Of a stretch of DNA of 64,000 nucleotides, positions 17,493 to 26,418 are shown piece after piece (position 1 is the stretch's first letter; the number at the start of each line of letters is the position of its first letter). The position numbers and the translations under genes are program-made. The notes under the pieces are model-generated. The model searched no databases, was not told the origin of the DNA, and worked only from the letters and a program-made list of their open reading frames with translations. Source of the stretch: Billgrantia endophytica (GTDB taxonomy: Bacteria > Pseudomonadota > Gammaproteobacteria > Pseudomonadales > Halomonadaceae); NCBI RefSeq assembly GCF_002879615.1, contig NZ_PNRF01000020.1, forward strand, positions 1 through 64,000, in the 5' to 3' direction.

Positions 17493-18436
17493 AGCCCCGT
17501 ATCACGCGTCTTCGTCGTCTGCGCAGGGGGCTGACGGCCGCACTGCTGGGCGCCGCGACCTCCGCCGCTGCCCTGGATACCGCCACGCTTACCGCCTCAG
17601 CGTTGTCGCCGGACTGCCTCTCCTATCGCGTGACGGGCGTCTGCTACTGGCTCTATTGCAGCGCTTTCGGTTGCTCGGTACGTGCCTCGGTCAAGGTACA
17701 GCACTACGTGCCCGATGCCGTGGTAGCGAGCTACGCCAACACCGGGGAGAACCCGTGGGTGGAGATGCGCCCGATGAGCCAGCCCATCCCAAGCGCGCAG
17801 GCTGGCGGCGACGGCACCACAAGCGAAGTCCACGAGAACGACCTGGCGAAGTTCAAGAACGCCGATGTCATCGGCCACCCAACAGGGTCGGTGTTCAACG
17901 ACTTCGCCGCCGACTTCGGTCCCGCCTGTCAGGGGGCCGGCATCGCTTTTATGCCCTATCTGCTCAGCATCCTCGACACGCTGGCCTGGCGCCACAACCT
18001 GCCGGAAACCGTCTATCCCGAGGCGCTAACGCCCGGCATGCGCGAGATCGGCACACGCGACGGCCTCGACCTGTGGGGCAGTGTCTACCCCCGTGGGGGC
18101 TTCCTGCATCAGACGGACGACCACAAAGCCGCCGCGGTCGTCGCTCAACGCGCCGGCGATATCGTCACGCGCGAGGGTCAGCCGCATGTCTATCAGCCCC
18201 TGCTTGCCGAATCCCGCGACGGCTACTGGCCGGCGGAGGCGCTAATAGAGAGCGACGCCTCGACGGGCAAGTGGCAGGAGCTGACGCCTCACCTGTCGAG
18301 CACCTGCATGACCTTCCCGCATGACAATCCCCGGGCGCAGGCCCAACGGGGCGACTACGCCTGGGCCTTGTGGCGGCCCTACGAATGCTGTCAGCGGCGC
18401 GGCCAGGTGTTCCTGGGCAGCGTTGATATCGACTAA
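17489..18436 (+). CDS. ICE protein, PFL_4710 family (TIGR03756), TraU-like
   Basis: A 315-residue secreted protein with a signal peptide (residues 1-28). It is cysteine-rich, with pairs such as GVCYWLYCSAFGC (about 50-62), and ends in PYECCQRRGQ. This is the pattern of TraU-type mating-pair stabilisation proteins, whose disulfides probably depend on the DsbA-like protein at 10446-11192. It starts four bases inside the preceding gene. Confidence 0.86.
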   Translation: MKPRITRLRRLRRGLTAALLGAATSAAALDTATLTASALSPDCLSYRVTGVCYWLYCSAFGCSVRASVKVQHYVPDAVVASYANTGENPWVEMRPMSQPIPSAQAGGDGTTSEVHENDLAKFKNADVIGHPTGSVFNDFAADFGPACQGAGIAFMPYLLSILDTLAWRHNLPETVYPEALTPGMREIGTRDGLDLWGSVYPRGGFLHQTDDHKAAAVVAQRAGDIVTREGQPHVYQPLLAESRDGYWPAEALIESDASTGKWQELTPHLSSTCMTFPHDNPRAQAQRGDYAWALWRPYECCQRRGQVFLGSVDID

Positions 18437-18449
18437 GCGGAGCACTGGC

Positions 18450-19862
18450 ATGAAGCGCCTGGGACACCCCCCTGCCCTATCCACCCTGCACCGTTGCTGT
18501 GGCGTCCTTCTGGCGTGCGGTCTGGCGCTCGCCAGCGGGCCCACACTGGAGGCGCAGACCCGCGACGACTACGGCGTCCACCAGAGCGGCAGCGTTATCG
18601 GTGACGAGGTGCTCTACAGCATCGGCGGTGGCCGGGCGGTGTCGATGGGCCCCGTGGGGCCGATGCGCAGTCTCGGGGCCGGCATGGGCTGGAACAGCAA
18701 CCTGATCTGCGGCGACATGAGCCTGACTACCACGCTGAAGAATCAGCTCAACGGCGTGACCGACGGCTTCCAGTCGATCATGAGCGACGTGATCCAGAAC
18801 GCCACCAGTGCGGTGGCGTCGCTGCCGGCACTGATCATCCAGCGCGCCGACCCGGGTCTGTACAACCTGCTGACCAACGGCATTCTGCAGGCGCGGCTGG
18901 ATTTCGACCGCTCGAAGATGACCTGTCGCGCCATCGCCGAGCGAATGGCCGACACGGCGGGCGGTCAGACGGGGTGGAACCAGCTCGCCGAGGGCATGAC
19001 GCTGACCCAGGCCGTTGCCAGTACCGACGCGGTGTCGGCCATCGAACAGGCCGAGACGAATCGCGGCAACGACGGCGTGCCGTGGGTGGGGGGCGACAAC
19101 GCCGGCGGCGCCGGGCAGCGCCCGGTGCGAATCGTCGGCGACGTCACCCGTGCCGGCTACAACCTGCTCAACGACCGCGACGTCACCGACACCAGCGCGA
19201 TCGACCCGGGCACCTGCGACGGTAATCTGAGTTGCCAGACCTGGGACTCGCCCGACGCCGTCGAGGCCTGGGCGATTCGCGTGCTCGGCGAACGCGAGCA
19301 GCGTACCTGCGAGGCCTGCACCAAGACCGAGACCACACCGGGCGTGGGCCTCACACCGCTGATCCAGGAGGAGTACGAGCAAACGCTGGACGCCCTTCGG
19401 GAGCTGATCGCCGGCAGCCAGCCCACCACCTTCGACAATCTCCAGGCGGCCAGCAGCGCCTCGCTGCCGATCACCCGTGGCGTCATCGAAGCACTACGCG
19501 ACGAACCGGACCAGGAGGTACTCGCCCGCCGTCTGGCCTCCGAGGTCGCCTTGTCCAGCGTGCTGGAGAAGGCACTGCTGCTGCAACGCACGCTGTTGAC
19601 CGGCATCAAGGAACCCAATATCGCCGCCAATCAGCTGGCTCAGCAGGCCGTTACCCAAGAGAGCGACATCCTCGATCGTGAGATCCACAACCTCAAGACC
19701 GAGATGGAGCTGCGCCGCGAGTTGGCCAACAACTCGCCGATGGCGATCATCCAGCGCCACGGCGCACGTGCCGCCGGGTCGCGTGGTATCTATGACGGCG
19801 ACCCCACCCGTGATCGTCTCGAGGAGATCCAGCGGCTGCCGGAGGCCGGGAGCGAGCCATGA
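18450..19862 (+). CDS. ICE protein, PFL_4711 family (TIGR03755), TraH-like
   Basis: A 470-residue secreted protein. ATG 18450 gives a signal peptide (about residues 1-34, to LEAQT). The body has a glycine-rich start, an LICGDMSLTTTLKNQLNGV block, cysteines around CDGNLSCQTW and CEACTK, and a helical C-terminus. It is the usual third member after PFL_4709 and PFL_4710 and probably takes part in mating-pair assembly. It overlaps the next gene by four bases. Confidence 0.85.
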   Translation: MKRLGHPPALSTLHRCCGVLLACGLALASGPTLEAQTRDDYGVHQSGSVIGDEVLYSIGGGRAVSMGPVGPMRSLGAGMGWNSNLICGDMSLTTTLKNQLNGVTDGFQSIMSDVIQNATSAVASLPALIIQRADPGLYNLLTNGILQARLDFDRSKMTCRAIAERMADTAGGQTGWNQLAEGMTLTQAVASTDAVSAIEQAETNRGNDGVPWVGGDNAGGAGQRPVRIVGDVTRAGYNLLNDRDVTDTSAIDPGTCDGNLSCQTWDSPDAVEAWAIRVLGEREQRTCEACTKTETTPGVGLTPLIQEEYEQTLDALRELIAGSQPTTFDNLQAASSASLPITRGVIEALRDEPDQEVLARRLASEVALSSVLEKALLLQRTLLTGIKEPNIAANQLAQQAVTQESDILDREIHNLKTEMELRRELANNSPMAIIQRHGARAAGSRGIYDGDPTRDRLEEIQRLPEAGSEP

Positions 19863-20203
19863 ACCTCGGCGTATTGCGTAGTGCACTCACCCACCGCCTA
19901 GCGATGATCTTGCTGTGGACCGGGTTGGTCGTGCTGGCGGCGATAGCGGTCAATCTGGTGGGGATTCGCGTCGTCGGCGATGCGCAGGACTGGCGCCTTT
20001 GGCTCGACCGCCATGCCGGCGTGTTCCTGGTCTGGCGGCTGTGCCTCTACGGTGTGACCGCCTGGGGCTGGTGGTGGATGCGACAGCGCCTGCGTCGGCG
20101 TGACGGGTCCCCCGAGACCCATGCGCGCCTGATGCGTACCGAGGTCGCTGCGGTGCTGGCCATCGTGCTGCTGGAAGGCAGTGTGCTGCTGCCAGCGCCG
20201 TAG
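19859..20203 (+). CDS. small ICE membrane protein
   Basis: A 114-residue protein with three hydrophobic segments (about residues 14-37, 52-72 and 93-111) and a basic loop RQRLRRRDG. Genes of this size and topology lie between the PFL_4711 and TraG-like genes in related elements. No biochemical function is known. It starts four bases inside the preceding gene, so it is translationally coupled. Confidence 0.75.
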   Translation: MNLGVLRSALTHRLAMILLWTGLVVLAAIAVNLVGIRVVGDAQDWRLWLDRHAGVFLVWRLCLYGVTAWGWWWMRQRLRRRDGSPETHARLMRTEVAAVLAIVLLEGSVLLPAP

Positions 20204-20219
20204 CCGGAGGCGAATCGCA

Positions 20220-21725
20220 ATGACGCTCTATACCACGGACTACCTGGAGTACTACCTGACCCTGGTAGGCTGGATCATCAACAATGGTCTGTGGGCAACG
20301 CTGGTGGCCAGCGGCGTCTTCGCGCTGCCGTTCCTCGCCATCGTCGTGCAGGAGTGGCTCAAGGCGCGCGCCGAAGGCGCCGACGAGGGCAACAAGGGAG
20401 TGCTCTCCGCCGCGCGGATCGAGAATCGGGTGTGGGTTGCGATCGTGGTCATCCTGTTCGCCGGCGTGCCCTTCATCGACGTGGATCTGTCCAGCCTCGA
20501 ATTCGACCCGTCGCGCTCGAGCCAGTGCCAGGTGAGTGTACCCCAGCCCTCGGAGACCGGCTGGGAGCGCTCCTTCACCATCCTCAACGACCAGAGTGCC
20601 AAGGTGCCGGTGTGGTGGTTCTTCATGCACGCCATCTCCAAGGCATTGACCGGAGCCACCGTGGCCGCGATCCCCTGCGGCACCGACCTGCGTCAGATAC
20701 GTATGGAGATCGACAGCACGCGCATCGACGATCCGATGCTGGCCCAGGAGGTCGCCGACTTCACCCACGACTGCTATGGCCCGGCCCGCGCCAAGCTGTT
20801 CATGAGCCGGCCGGCACTCTCCGACGAGCAGAGGAATGACGTGGCCTGGATCGGCTCGAATGTTTTTGTCACTACCACTGGCTACTACGACACCTACCGC
20901 TCGAGTACGCCGCGCACCGCCTGGCCCTACGATGACACCCGCGACGCGGGCCTGGCCCAGGTGGACAGCGGCGGTGGCTACCCGACCTGCCGGCAGTGGT
21001 GGTCGGATGATGGCGATGGCCTACGTGACCGCCTGCTGGCCCAGGTCGATCCGAGTCTATTGTCACGCCTGGGGAACTGGGCGGGGTTTCTGTCGCAGAC
21101 CGAGATCGATAACTCGGTGATCCGTGCCATTGCCTCGCCCCGGCAGCAGACCATGAACCAGGGCCAGGTCTACACCGATTACGGCGGCCAGATCGACAAG
21201 ACGCTGCCCAACGTCATTACCCGCGGCGCCTCGGATATTGGCTTGACCGTGGGCTCGCTGAGCTTCTTTCCGGCAATGGACGTGGTGCGCCAGGCGCTGC
21301 CGATCGTGCTGTCGTTTCTCAAGATGGCGCTGGTGATCTGCCTCCCGCTGGTGCTATTGATCGGCACCTACGATCTGAAGTCGGTGGTGACGGCAAGCTG
21401 CGTACAGTTCGCGCTGTTCTTCGTCGACTTCTGGTTCCAGCTCGCCCGCTGGATCGACAGTACCATCCTCGATGCGCTCTATGGCTGGCACTCGCCACAC
21501 TCGAACTTCAATCCGCTGATGGGCTTGAACAACGCCTTCGGGGACATGTTGCTGAACTTCGTGATGGCGACGATGTTTATCTTGTTGCCCACATTTTGGG
21601 TTGGGACTCTTGCTTGGGCCGGACTGCGTACTGGCGGTGTTCTTCAAGGGTTGTCAGAAGGAACGAAATCTGCCGGGCAAGCCGGTTCTAAGGGGCCAGG
21701 AATGGTGTCCAACAAGCTCAGATGA
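20220..21725 (+). CDS. TraG N-terminal domain protein, mating-pair stabilisation
   Basis: A 501-residue polytopic inner-membrane protein. Hydrophobic helices lie at about residues 20-45 and 75-92 and in a cluster at about 365-480. The opening DYLEYYLTLVGWIINNGLW and the long periplasmic loop with cysteines are typical of the TraG-N family in F-like and ICE systems. ATG 20220 is preceded by CCGGAGGCG. It is the last gene of the plus-strand mating operon. Confidence 0.86.
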   Translation: MTLYTTDYLEYYLTLVGWIINNGLWATLVASGVFALPFLAIVVQEWLKARAEGADEGNKGVLSAARIENRVWVAIVVILFAGVPFIDVDLSSLEFDPSRSSQCQVSVPQPSETGWERSFTILNDQSAKVPVWWFFMHAISKALTGATVAAIPCGTDLRQIRMEIDSTRIDDPMLAQEVADFTHDCYGPARAKLFMSRPALSDEQRNDVAWIGSNVFVTTTGYYDTYRSSTPRTAWPYDDTRDAGLAQVDSGGGYPTCRQWWSDDGDGLRDRLLAQVDPSLLSRLGNWAGFLSQTEIDNSVIRAIASPRQQTMNQGQVYTDYGGQIDKTLPNVITRGASDIGLTVGSLSFFPAMDVVRQALPIVLSFLKMALVICLPLVLLIGTYDLKSVVTASCVQFALFFVDFWFQLARWIDSTILDALYGWHSPHSNFNPLMGLNNAFGDMLLNFVMATMFILLPTFWVGTLAWAGLRTGGVLQGLSEGTKSAGQAGSKGPGMVSNKLR

Positions 21726-21754
21726 GACATGGCAACCATTTGTGGCCTCAAGGA

Positions 21755-22138
21755 TCAATCGTCGTCGAAGCGTGGATCAGCAAAACGTGGATCAGGGGTA
21801 TCGTCGTAGTTGATGGGATCATAGCCGGGATTCTGCTTGTACTCGGCTTGTTCACCAATGGCCCACTCTTCCGCTTCGACGCCTGCGTCGCGAACACTCC
21901 AAGCCACAACGACAACAAATAGAAGCAGCAAAGCCAACCAGAACGCGGCGTATAGCAGCCCACCCAGCAGCACGAGTTTGACGAGCCACAGCAATGCCTT
22001 GGCACCACCGGTAGGCACACCATGCGCCACCAGCCAGCGTTCCGCCTGGCGGTCACGCAGCACGAGCCAGCGCCAGCCATGCCCTGCACGTCGGCCCAGC
22101 CGATGAGTCCATGTGTTTGGTTGCGTTGTCATCGTCAT
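21755..22138 (-). CDS. DUF3742 family ICE protein
   Basis: A 127-residue membrane protein with a basic amphipathic N-terminus (WTHRLGRRAGHGWRWLVLRD), a transmembrane region at about residues 48-82, and an acidic tail ending NYDDTPDPRFADPRF. This is the DUF3742 pattern, found next to TraG and the relaxase in PFGI-1-type elements. It converges on traG with a 29-base gap. Function unknown. Confidence 0.82.
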   Translation of the reverse strand: MTMTTQPNTWTHRLGRRAGHGWRWLVLRDRQAERWLVAHGVPTGGAKALLWLVKLVLLGGLLYAAFWLALLLLFVVVVAWSVRDAGVEAEEWAIGEQAEYKQNPGYDPINYDDTPDPRFADPRFDDD

Positions 22139-22163
22139 GCTCCCGCTCGCTCGGCGAGGCCCG

Positions 22164-22577
22164 TTACCTCGCGAATGGATTTCGCAGCGTCAGGCTATCC
22201 TCGATGATCAGTCCGTGATGCATGTCTTCTGTAAACAGTACCTGACAGCCTTCGATCGAGGCGGTCGCCACGATGCAGGCGTCGTAGAATGATAGGCGAT
22301 GTCGCTCGGCAAGCTGACGAGCACGGTCGTGCATCTCGACCGTCAACGGCACGACCTTGCAGAAGCTGCGCACCAGGTCGAGAAACTGTCCGATCTCGTC
22401 CCAGGCCATCCCCAGCTTGCGCACGCATACGTTCGTGACCTCGTTGAGCACCTGAACGCTGATGATTGGCTTGCGCTTGAGCAGGGCCTCGGCGGCGTCG
22501 GCCTTGGCGACATCCTCCGACAGCAGATAGAGCACCACGTTGCTGTCGATGAATACCTTGATTTTAGTCACGCGCAT
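22164..22577 (-). CDS. VapC-like PIN-domain toxin
   Basis: A 137-residue PIN ribonuclease. The acidic residues are visible in FIDSNVVLYLL (Asp near residue 9), VLNEVTNV (Glu), LSFYDACIVA (Asp) and FTEDMHHG (Asp). ATG 22577 overlaps the antitoxin stop by 14 bases. Probable RNase toxin of a type II toxin-antitoxin pair that stabilises the element. It sits between DUF3742 and the relaxase, on the strand opposite the relaxase. Confidence 0.85.
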   Translation of the reverse strand: MRVTKIKVFIDSNVVLYLLSEDVAKADAAEALLKRKPIISVQVLNEVTNVCVRKLGMAWDEIGQFLDLVRSFCKVVPLTVEMHDRARQLAERHRLSFYDACIVATASIEGCQVLFTEDMHHGLIIEDSLTLRNPFAR

Positions 22578-22797
22578 TGGCCTCGTCGCGGCTGAACGTG
22601 AAGTCCGCCGGCAACTTGCCCCGGAACGCCCGCAACCGCGCAAGCCTGTCCTCGACGCCCGGTTTCTTGCGCACCGCGAAGGTCCTCGGATCGTCGATCA
22701 CAATCTCGATGTCATCCCCCTCGCGCAGCTCCAGCGCTTCGACCAGGCGCGCCGGCAGGCGCACCGCCAGGCTGTTACCCCACTTCGCTACTTGCAT
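22564..22797 (-). CDS. AbrB/MazE-type antitoxin (VapB-like)
   Basis: A 77-residue protein with an N-terminal swapped-hairpin DNA-binding domain (MQVAKWGNSLAVRLPARLVE) and a C-terminal toxin-binding tail (RGKLPADFTFSRDEANARD). ATG 22797 follows AAGAGGTGAT. It overlaps the PIN toxin and is expected to neutralise it and repress their shared promoter, which must lie in the 100 bases before the relaxase. Confidence 0.85.
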   Translation of the reverse strand: MQVAKWGNSLAVRLPARLVEALELREGDDIEIVIDDPRTFAVRKKPGVEDRLARLRAFRGKLPADFTFSRDEANARD

Positions 22798-23016
22798 GGC
22801 ATCACCTCTTGGATACACATCTTAATTGTATATCCATGCTTACTGAAATCAAGCCCAGAATCCGCACGGCTCCTTCCCTCATTGTGGCTAGACACCATGG
22901 ACACAAAAAGGACAGAAAAGAGGAAACGCCAAGGGAATAGGACCAAGGGGAAAGGCCCTACCCCAAAAGGCGAAAAGACAAAAGGCTCCGCTGACAACCT
23001 CACGACAGGGTTCGCC

Positions 23017-24825
23017 ATGTTCCCGCTGTTCCAGCTCAAAACGGCACCACCGGCCAGGGGCTCCCGGCTCGAGGCTACACCCAACGGGCTGACACGGCCC
23101 GAATCCGCCGCGTTACTGCTGGCCACGCCTCGTCGGCAACGATTGCTGGAACACATCTGGCAGCGCACATCGCTCTCGCGCAAGCAGTTCGCAATGCTCT
23201 ACCACGCGCCACTGGAACGCTACGCAGAGTTGGTCCAACAGTTCCCCGCCTCCGAAAGCCATCACCATGCGTATCCCGGCGGCATGCTGGACCACGGCCT
23301 GGAAATCGTCGCCTATGCCCTCAAGCTGCGGCAGTCACACCTGCTCCCTGTGGGCGCAGCGCCGGAAACGCAGGCGGCTCAAGCCGAGGCCTGGACCGCT
23401 GGTATCGCCTACGCCGCCCTGCTCCACGACATCGGCAAGATCGCCGTGGACCTGCATGTCGAGTACGCGGATGGCGCTATCTGGCACCCCTGGCACGGCC
23501 CGCTGCTACAGCCGTACCGCTTCCGCTATCGCAAAGACCGTCAGTACCGGCTGCATGGTGCCGCCACCGGGTTGCTCTATACCGATGTGCTCGATCGCGA
23601 GATCCTCGACTGGCTCAGTGACTATCCTGCGCTATGGTCAGCACTGCTCTATGTCTTGGCCGGTCAATACGAGCACGCTGGCGTGTTGGGCGAACTGGTC
23701 GTGCAGGCCGACCAAGCGTCGGTGGCTCAGGCACTCGGCGGCGACCCTAGCAAGGCCCTGACCGCGCCCAAGCACGCGCTGCAACGTAAACTCCTGGACG
23801 GTCTGCGCTACCTGCTCAGGGAAACGTTCAAGCTGAACCAGCCCGAGGCGTCGGACGGTTGGCTGACCCAAGATGCACTCTGGTTGGTGAGCAAGACCGT
23901 CTCGGACAAACTGCGCGCGCACTTGCTGTCACAGGGCATCGAGGGCATCCCCAGCAGCAATACGGCAGTGTTCGATGTGCTCCAGGATCACAGCATCGCT
24001 CAGGCGACCCCGGACGGCAAGGCTATCTGGCGAGCCACCGTCACCAGCCCCGGCGGCTGGTCCAATACCTTCACCTTTCTCAAACTGGCGCCATCGCTGG
24101 TTTGGGCGTCGATGGAACGGCCAGAGCCATTCACCGGCACGGTCGAGGTTGAACAGGAGCCCAGCAAAGCGTCCCAGGCAGCACCGGCAAGCGATTCAAA
24201 GATGGCCGACGCCACACCGACCAGGGACACGGAGCCATCCACACAGCCCGCCTCTGACGCCGGGGATAGCGTGGACGACCTGCTTGATCTGCTGGGCATG
24301 CCAGCGACCGCCCCAACTGAACCAATAGCCACCAACACCACAAGCCTTGAGGTGCCCCCCAATCACCAGGACGATCCGCCTGACGCTTCGCACGTTACGT
24401 GCTCGATACCTACGACACTAGAGACTGCCGCCACCGCCAAGCCATCAGGCCAGCACTTCCTCGAGTGGCTGCGACAAGGCATCCAGACCCGCAAGCTCAT
24501 CATCAACGACGCCAAGGCATTGGTGCATACCATCGCGGACACCGTCTACCTGGTCAGTCCAGGCGTGTTTCAGCGTTATGCGCAGGAGCATCCGCAGATC
24601 GCACCGCTTGCCAAGCAGCAACAGGTGCAGGACTGGCAATGGGTGCAGAAGCAATTCGAGCGGCTACATCTACACCGCAAGCAACCCAACGGACTCAACA
24701 TCTGGACGTGCGAAGTCACGGGGCCAAGAAAGTCGCGGCAGCTGCATGGGTACCTGCTCCGCGAGCCCACGGGATTGTTTGAGGAACCACCGATCAATAA
24801 TCCATATCTTACGGTGAAGAAATAA
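23017..24825 (+). CDS. traI: MobH-type relaxase, PFL_4751 family (TIGR03760, TraI_2)
   Basis: A 602-residue relaxase that nicks the transfer origin and leads the strand into the recipient. The N-terminal TraI_2 domain carries HHHAYPGGMLDHGLE (about residues 80-95) and the HD motif LLHDIGK (about 134-140), the metal-binding signature of MobH relaxases. A Ser/Thr/Pro-rich acidic linker (about 375-465) leads to a C-terminal TraI_2_C winged-helix domain from about residue 475. ATG 23017 gives the usual MFPLF start. An in-frame ATG at 22897 would add 40 residues of Lys/Gly-rich sequence unlike the family. The linear order places it at one end of the ICE. Confidence 0.9.
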   Translation: MFPLFQLKTAPPARGSRLEATPNGLTRPESAALLLATPRRQRLLEHIWQRTSLSRKQFAMLYHAPLERYAELVQQFPASESHHHAYPGGMLDHGLEIVAYALKLRQSHLLPVGAAPETQAAQAEAWTAGIAYAALLHDIGKIAVDLHVEYADGAIWHPWHGPLLQPYRFRYRKDRQYRLHGAATGLLYTDVLDREILDWLSDYPALWSALLYVLAGQYEHAGVLGELVVQADQASVAQALGGDPSKALTAPKHALQRKLLDGLRYLLRETFKLNQPEASDGWLTQDALWLVSKTVSDKLRAHLLSQGIEGIPSSNTAVFDVLQDHSIAQATPDGKAIWRATVTSPGGWSNTFTFLKLAPSLVWASMERPEPFTGTVEVEQEPSKASQAAPASDSKMADATPTRDTEPSTQPASDAGDSVDDLLDLLGMPATAPTEPIATNTTSLEVPPNHQDDPPDASHVTCSIPTTLETAATAKPSGQHFLEWLRQGIQTRKLIINDAKALVHTIADTVYLVSPGVFQRYAQEHPQIAPLAKQQQVQDWQWVQKQFERLHLHRKQPNGLNIWTCEVTGPRKSRQLHGYLLREPTGLFEEPPINNPYLTVKK

Positions 24826-25182
24826 ACAAGCGTCTCCTTGATTCGCGAGACCCTCAAGACCCTCTCTAGGTAAAACTTAGTTAAACGAACCCACCTGTAC
24901 TTTAGGCCAGTAAACAACGCAGCCAAATGTGATATATTAAAGTTATCGATAAACATACAACATATGGTGACATAAAGCTATAGAGATCATGAGCGGCTTC
25001 AATGAAAATTTTCTATCACTCAGGTTATTCCATCTTACAAGCTGGACAGACTAGCACTAAGCCACTGTTTTATTCATTTAATAGATTGGCCAATAAAAAT
25101 TCCTCATCAATATCGCCATTCTTTATACTTGACAGAGGAAAACAATCACTTATAAACATCAGCATAATACTTATTTCGTAAG
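24826..25182. other. AT-rich intergenic region after the relaxase
   Basis: About 360 bases. Composition falls abruptly from GC-rich to AT-rich around 24880, marking the edge of foreign DNA. No gene, integrase or tRNA fragment is seen. Confidence 0.5.
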
Positions 25183-25896
25183 TTATTTCACCCTTGCAGG
25201 TATAAGATTCATTGACATAGATTTAGCTATTAACTGTTTGGCATTCACAACGTTCAGCTTTTTGGCCATGCTATTCATATGAAACTTTACTGTCCTCTCC
25301 GTAATTCCCATTATAATGGCAGCTTCCCCGTATGTTTTCCCTTGTGACACCCAGTAAAGACACTCCTCTTCTCTTCCACTGAAACATATACTGCAGCTCA
25401 TCATTCCATCCAAAGAAAGGTAATGGTGAGCCATTATAGAAAGCAACCTTAACGCATATAAATTATCTTTTATTCTGCTTTCGAATTTTGCATCATTTAA
25501 CTCTGCTGCAACATGAATTGACCCAAACCCACTCCCCGGATCATGTATAGGTATTGAATAACCTTTTTCAATTCCATAATCATGAGCAAGGTCGAAGATA
25601 TTAGAATCTTTTTCTGTTTCACCCGAGAGCTTGCTCCAGTAAAACGGAAGCGAAGTCCTCGATGACTCAATAATTACCGGATCTTTTCGATAAAACCTTT
25701 CCTTTTTATAAATATCAACCCAGTTTATATCATAGTTTCCAAAAATATAGACATCACTTGCTTGGCTAGGGGATATAGGAAAGTAAACGTACGAATACCT
25801 TTCCACCCCACAGGAAAAAAGCATATCTTCAATGCATGATTCAAACTCATCTTTCGACGCTATTTCTTTTATCCTATCCTCAACAATATTTAACAT
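25183..25896 (-). CDS. LuxR-family regulator with acyl-homoserine-lactone binding domain (solo)
   Basis: A 237-residue quorum-sensing type regulator. The N-terminal autoinducer-binding domain keeps the usual ligand-contact residues by alignment: W59 and Y63 in INWVDIYKKE, D72-P73 in YRKDPVI, and W87 in FYWSKL. The C-terminal GerE helix-turn-helix spans about residues 175-235 (GKTYGEAAIIMGITERTVKFH). ATG 25896 follows AGGGGGG; an in-frame start at 25914 is less likely. No luxI gene is in the window. The AT-rich composition differs from the ICE backbone, indicating separate acquisition. Confidence 0.87.
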   Translation of the reverse strand: MLNIVEDRIKEIASKDEFESCIEDMLFSCGVERYSYVYFPISPSQASDVYIFGNYDINWVDIYKKERFYRKDPVIIESSRTSLPFYWSKLSGETEKDSNIFDLAHDYGIEKGYSIPIHDPGSGFGSIHVAAELNDAKFESRIKDNLYALRLLSIMAHHYLSLDGMMSCSICFSGREEECLYWVSQGKTYGEAAIIMGITERTVKFHMNSMAKKLNVVNAKQLIAKSMSMNLIPARVK

Positions 25897-25914
25897 ACCC
25901 CCCCTATACCACAT

Positions 25915-26360
25915 CCATTAAACCATACCCTTAGGCAGCAACTTTATTAAAACAATATGCTATATATTAAGTCGCCTTTAGAAATACAATCTACACAGAT
26001 GGTGTACTTACCATTGTAGCTGATCTCAGGCTGAGCGTCATCAGCCGCGGCGCAACCCGGTCGTGCTCTTCGGCGGTACGGTGCCGGAAGCTCCCCATCT
26101 ATACAGCTGCATATATCTACGCATAGTTACATTTCTATAACGAAGCAATAACTTACCTCATCTCGGGCGTTCAGCAGAGTAAGGCCAATGTATAAAAATT
26201 AAGAACACCAGGCTTGATGTAAATCAACGTACTGTAAATTTCCTTCTAGCATTTATGAAAAGAACATTGCGTTCTGACCTCTCAGAAGGTGGGCAGGGGA
26301 AGGTCACCTCAATTTTCTACTGCACTACTCGCTGCCCTGTTGTTTGTGATATTACAACAG
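25915..26360. other. AT-rich intergenic region upstream of the LuxR gene
   Basis: About 445 bases holding the putative luxR-type promoter region (AT-rich at 25940-25985) and ending at the left terminus of the IS3 element. No coding sequence is supported. Confidence 0.5.
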
Positions 26361-26418
26361 TGAACCGTACCGGGATTCCCGGAGGCTCCAAACCTTGAGA
26401 GGACGCTCCTATTGTCTG

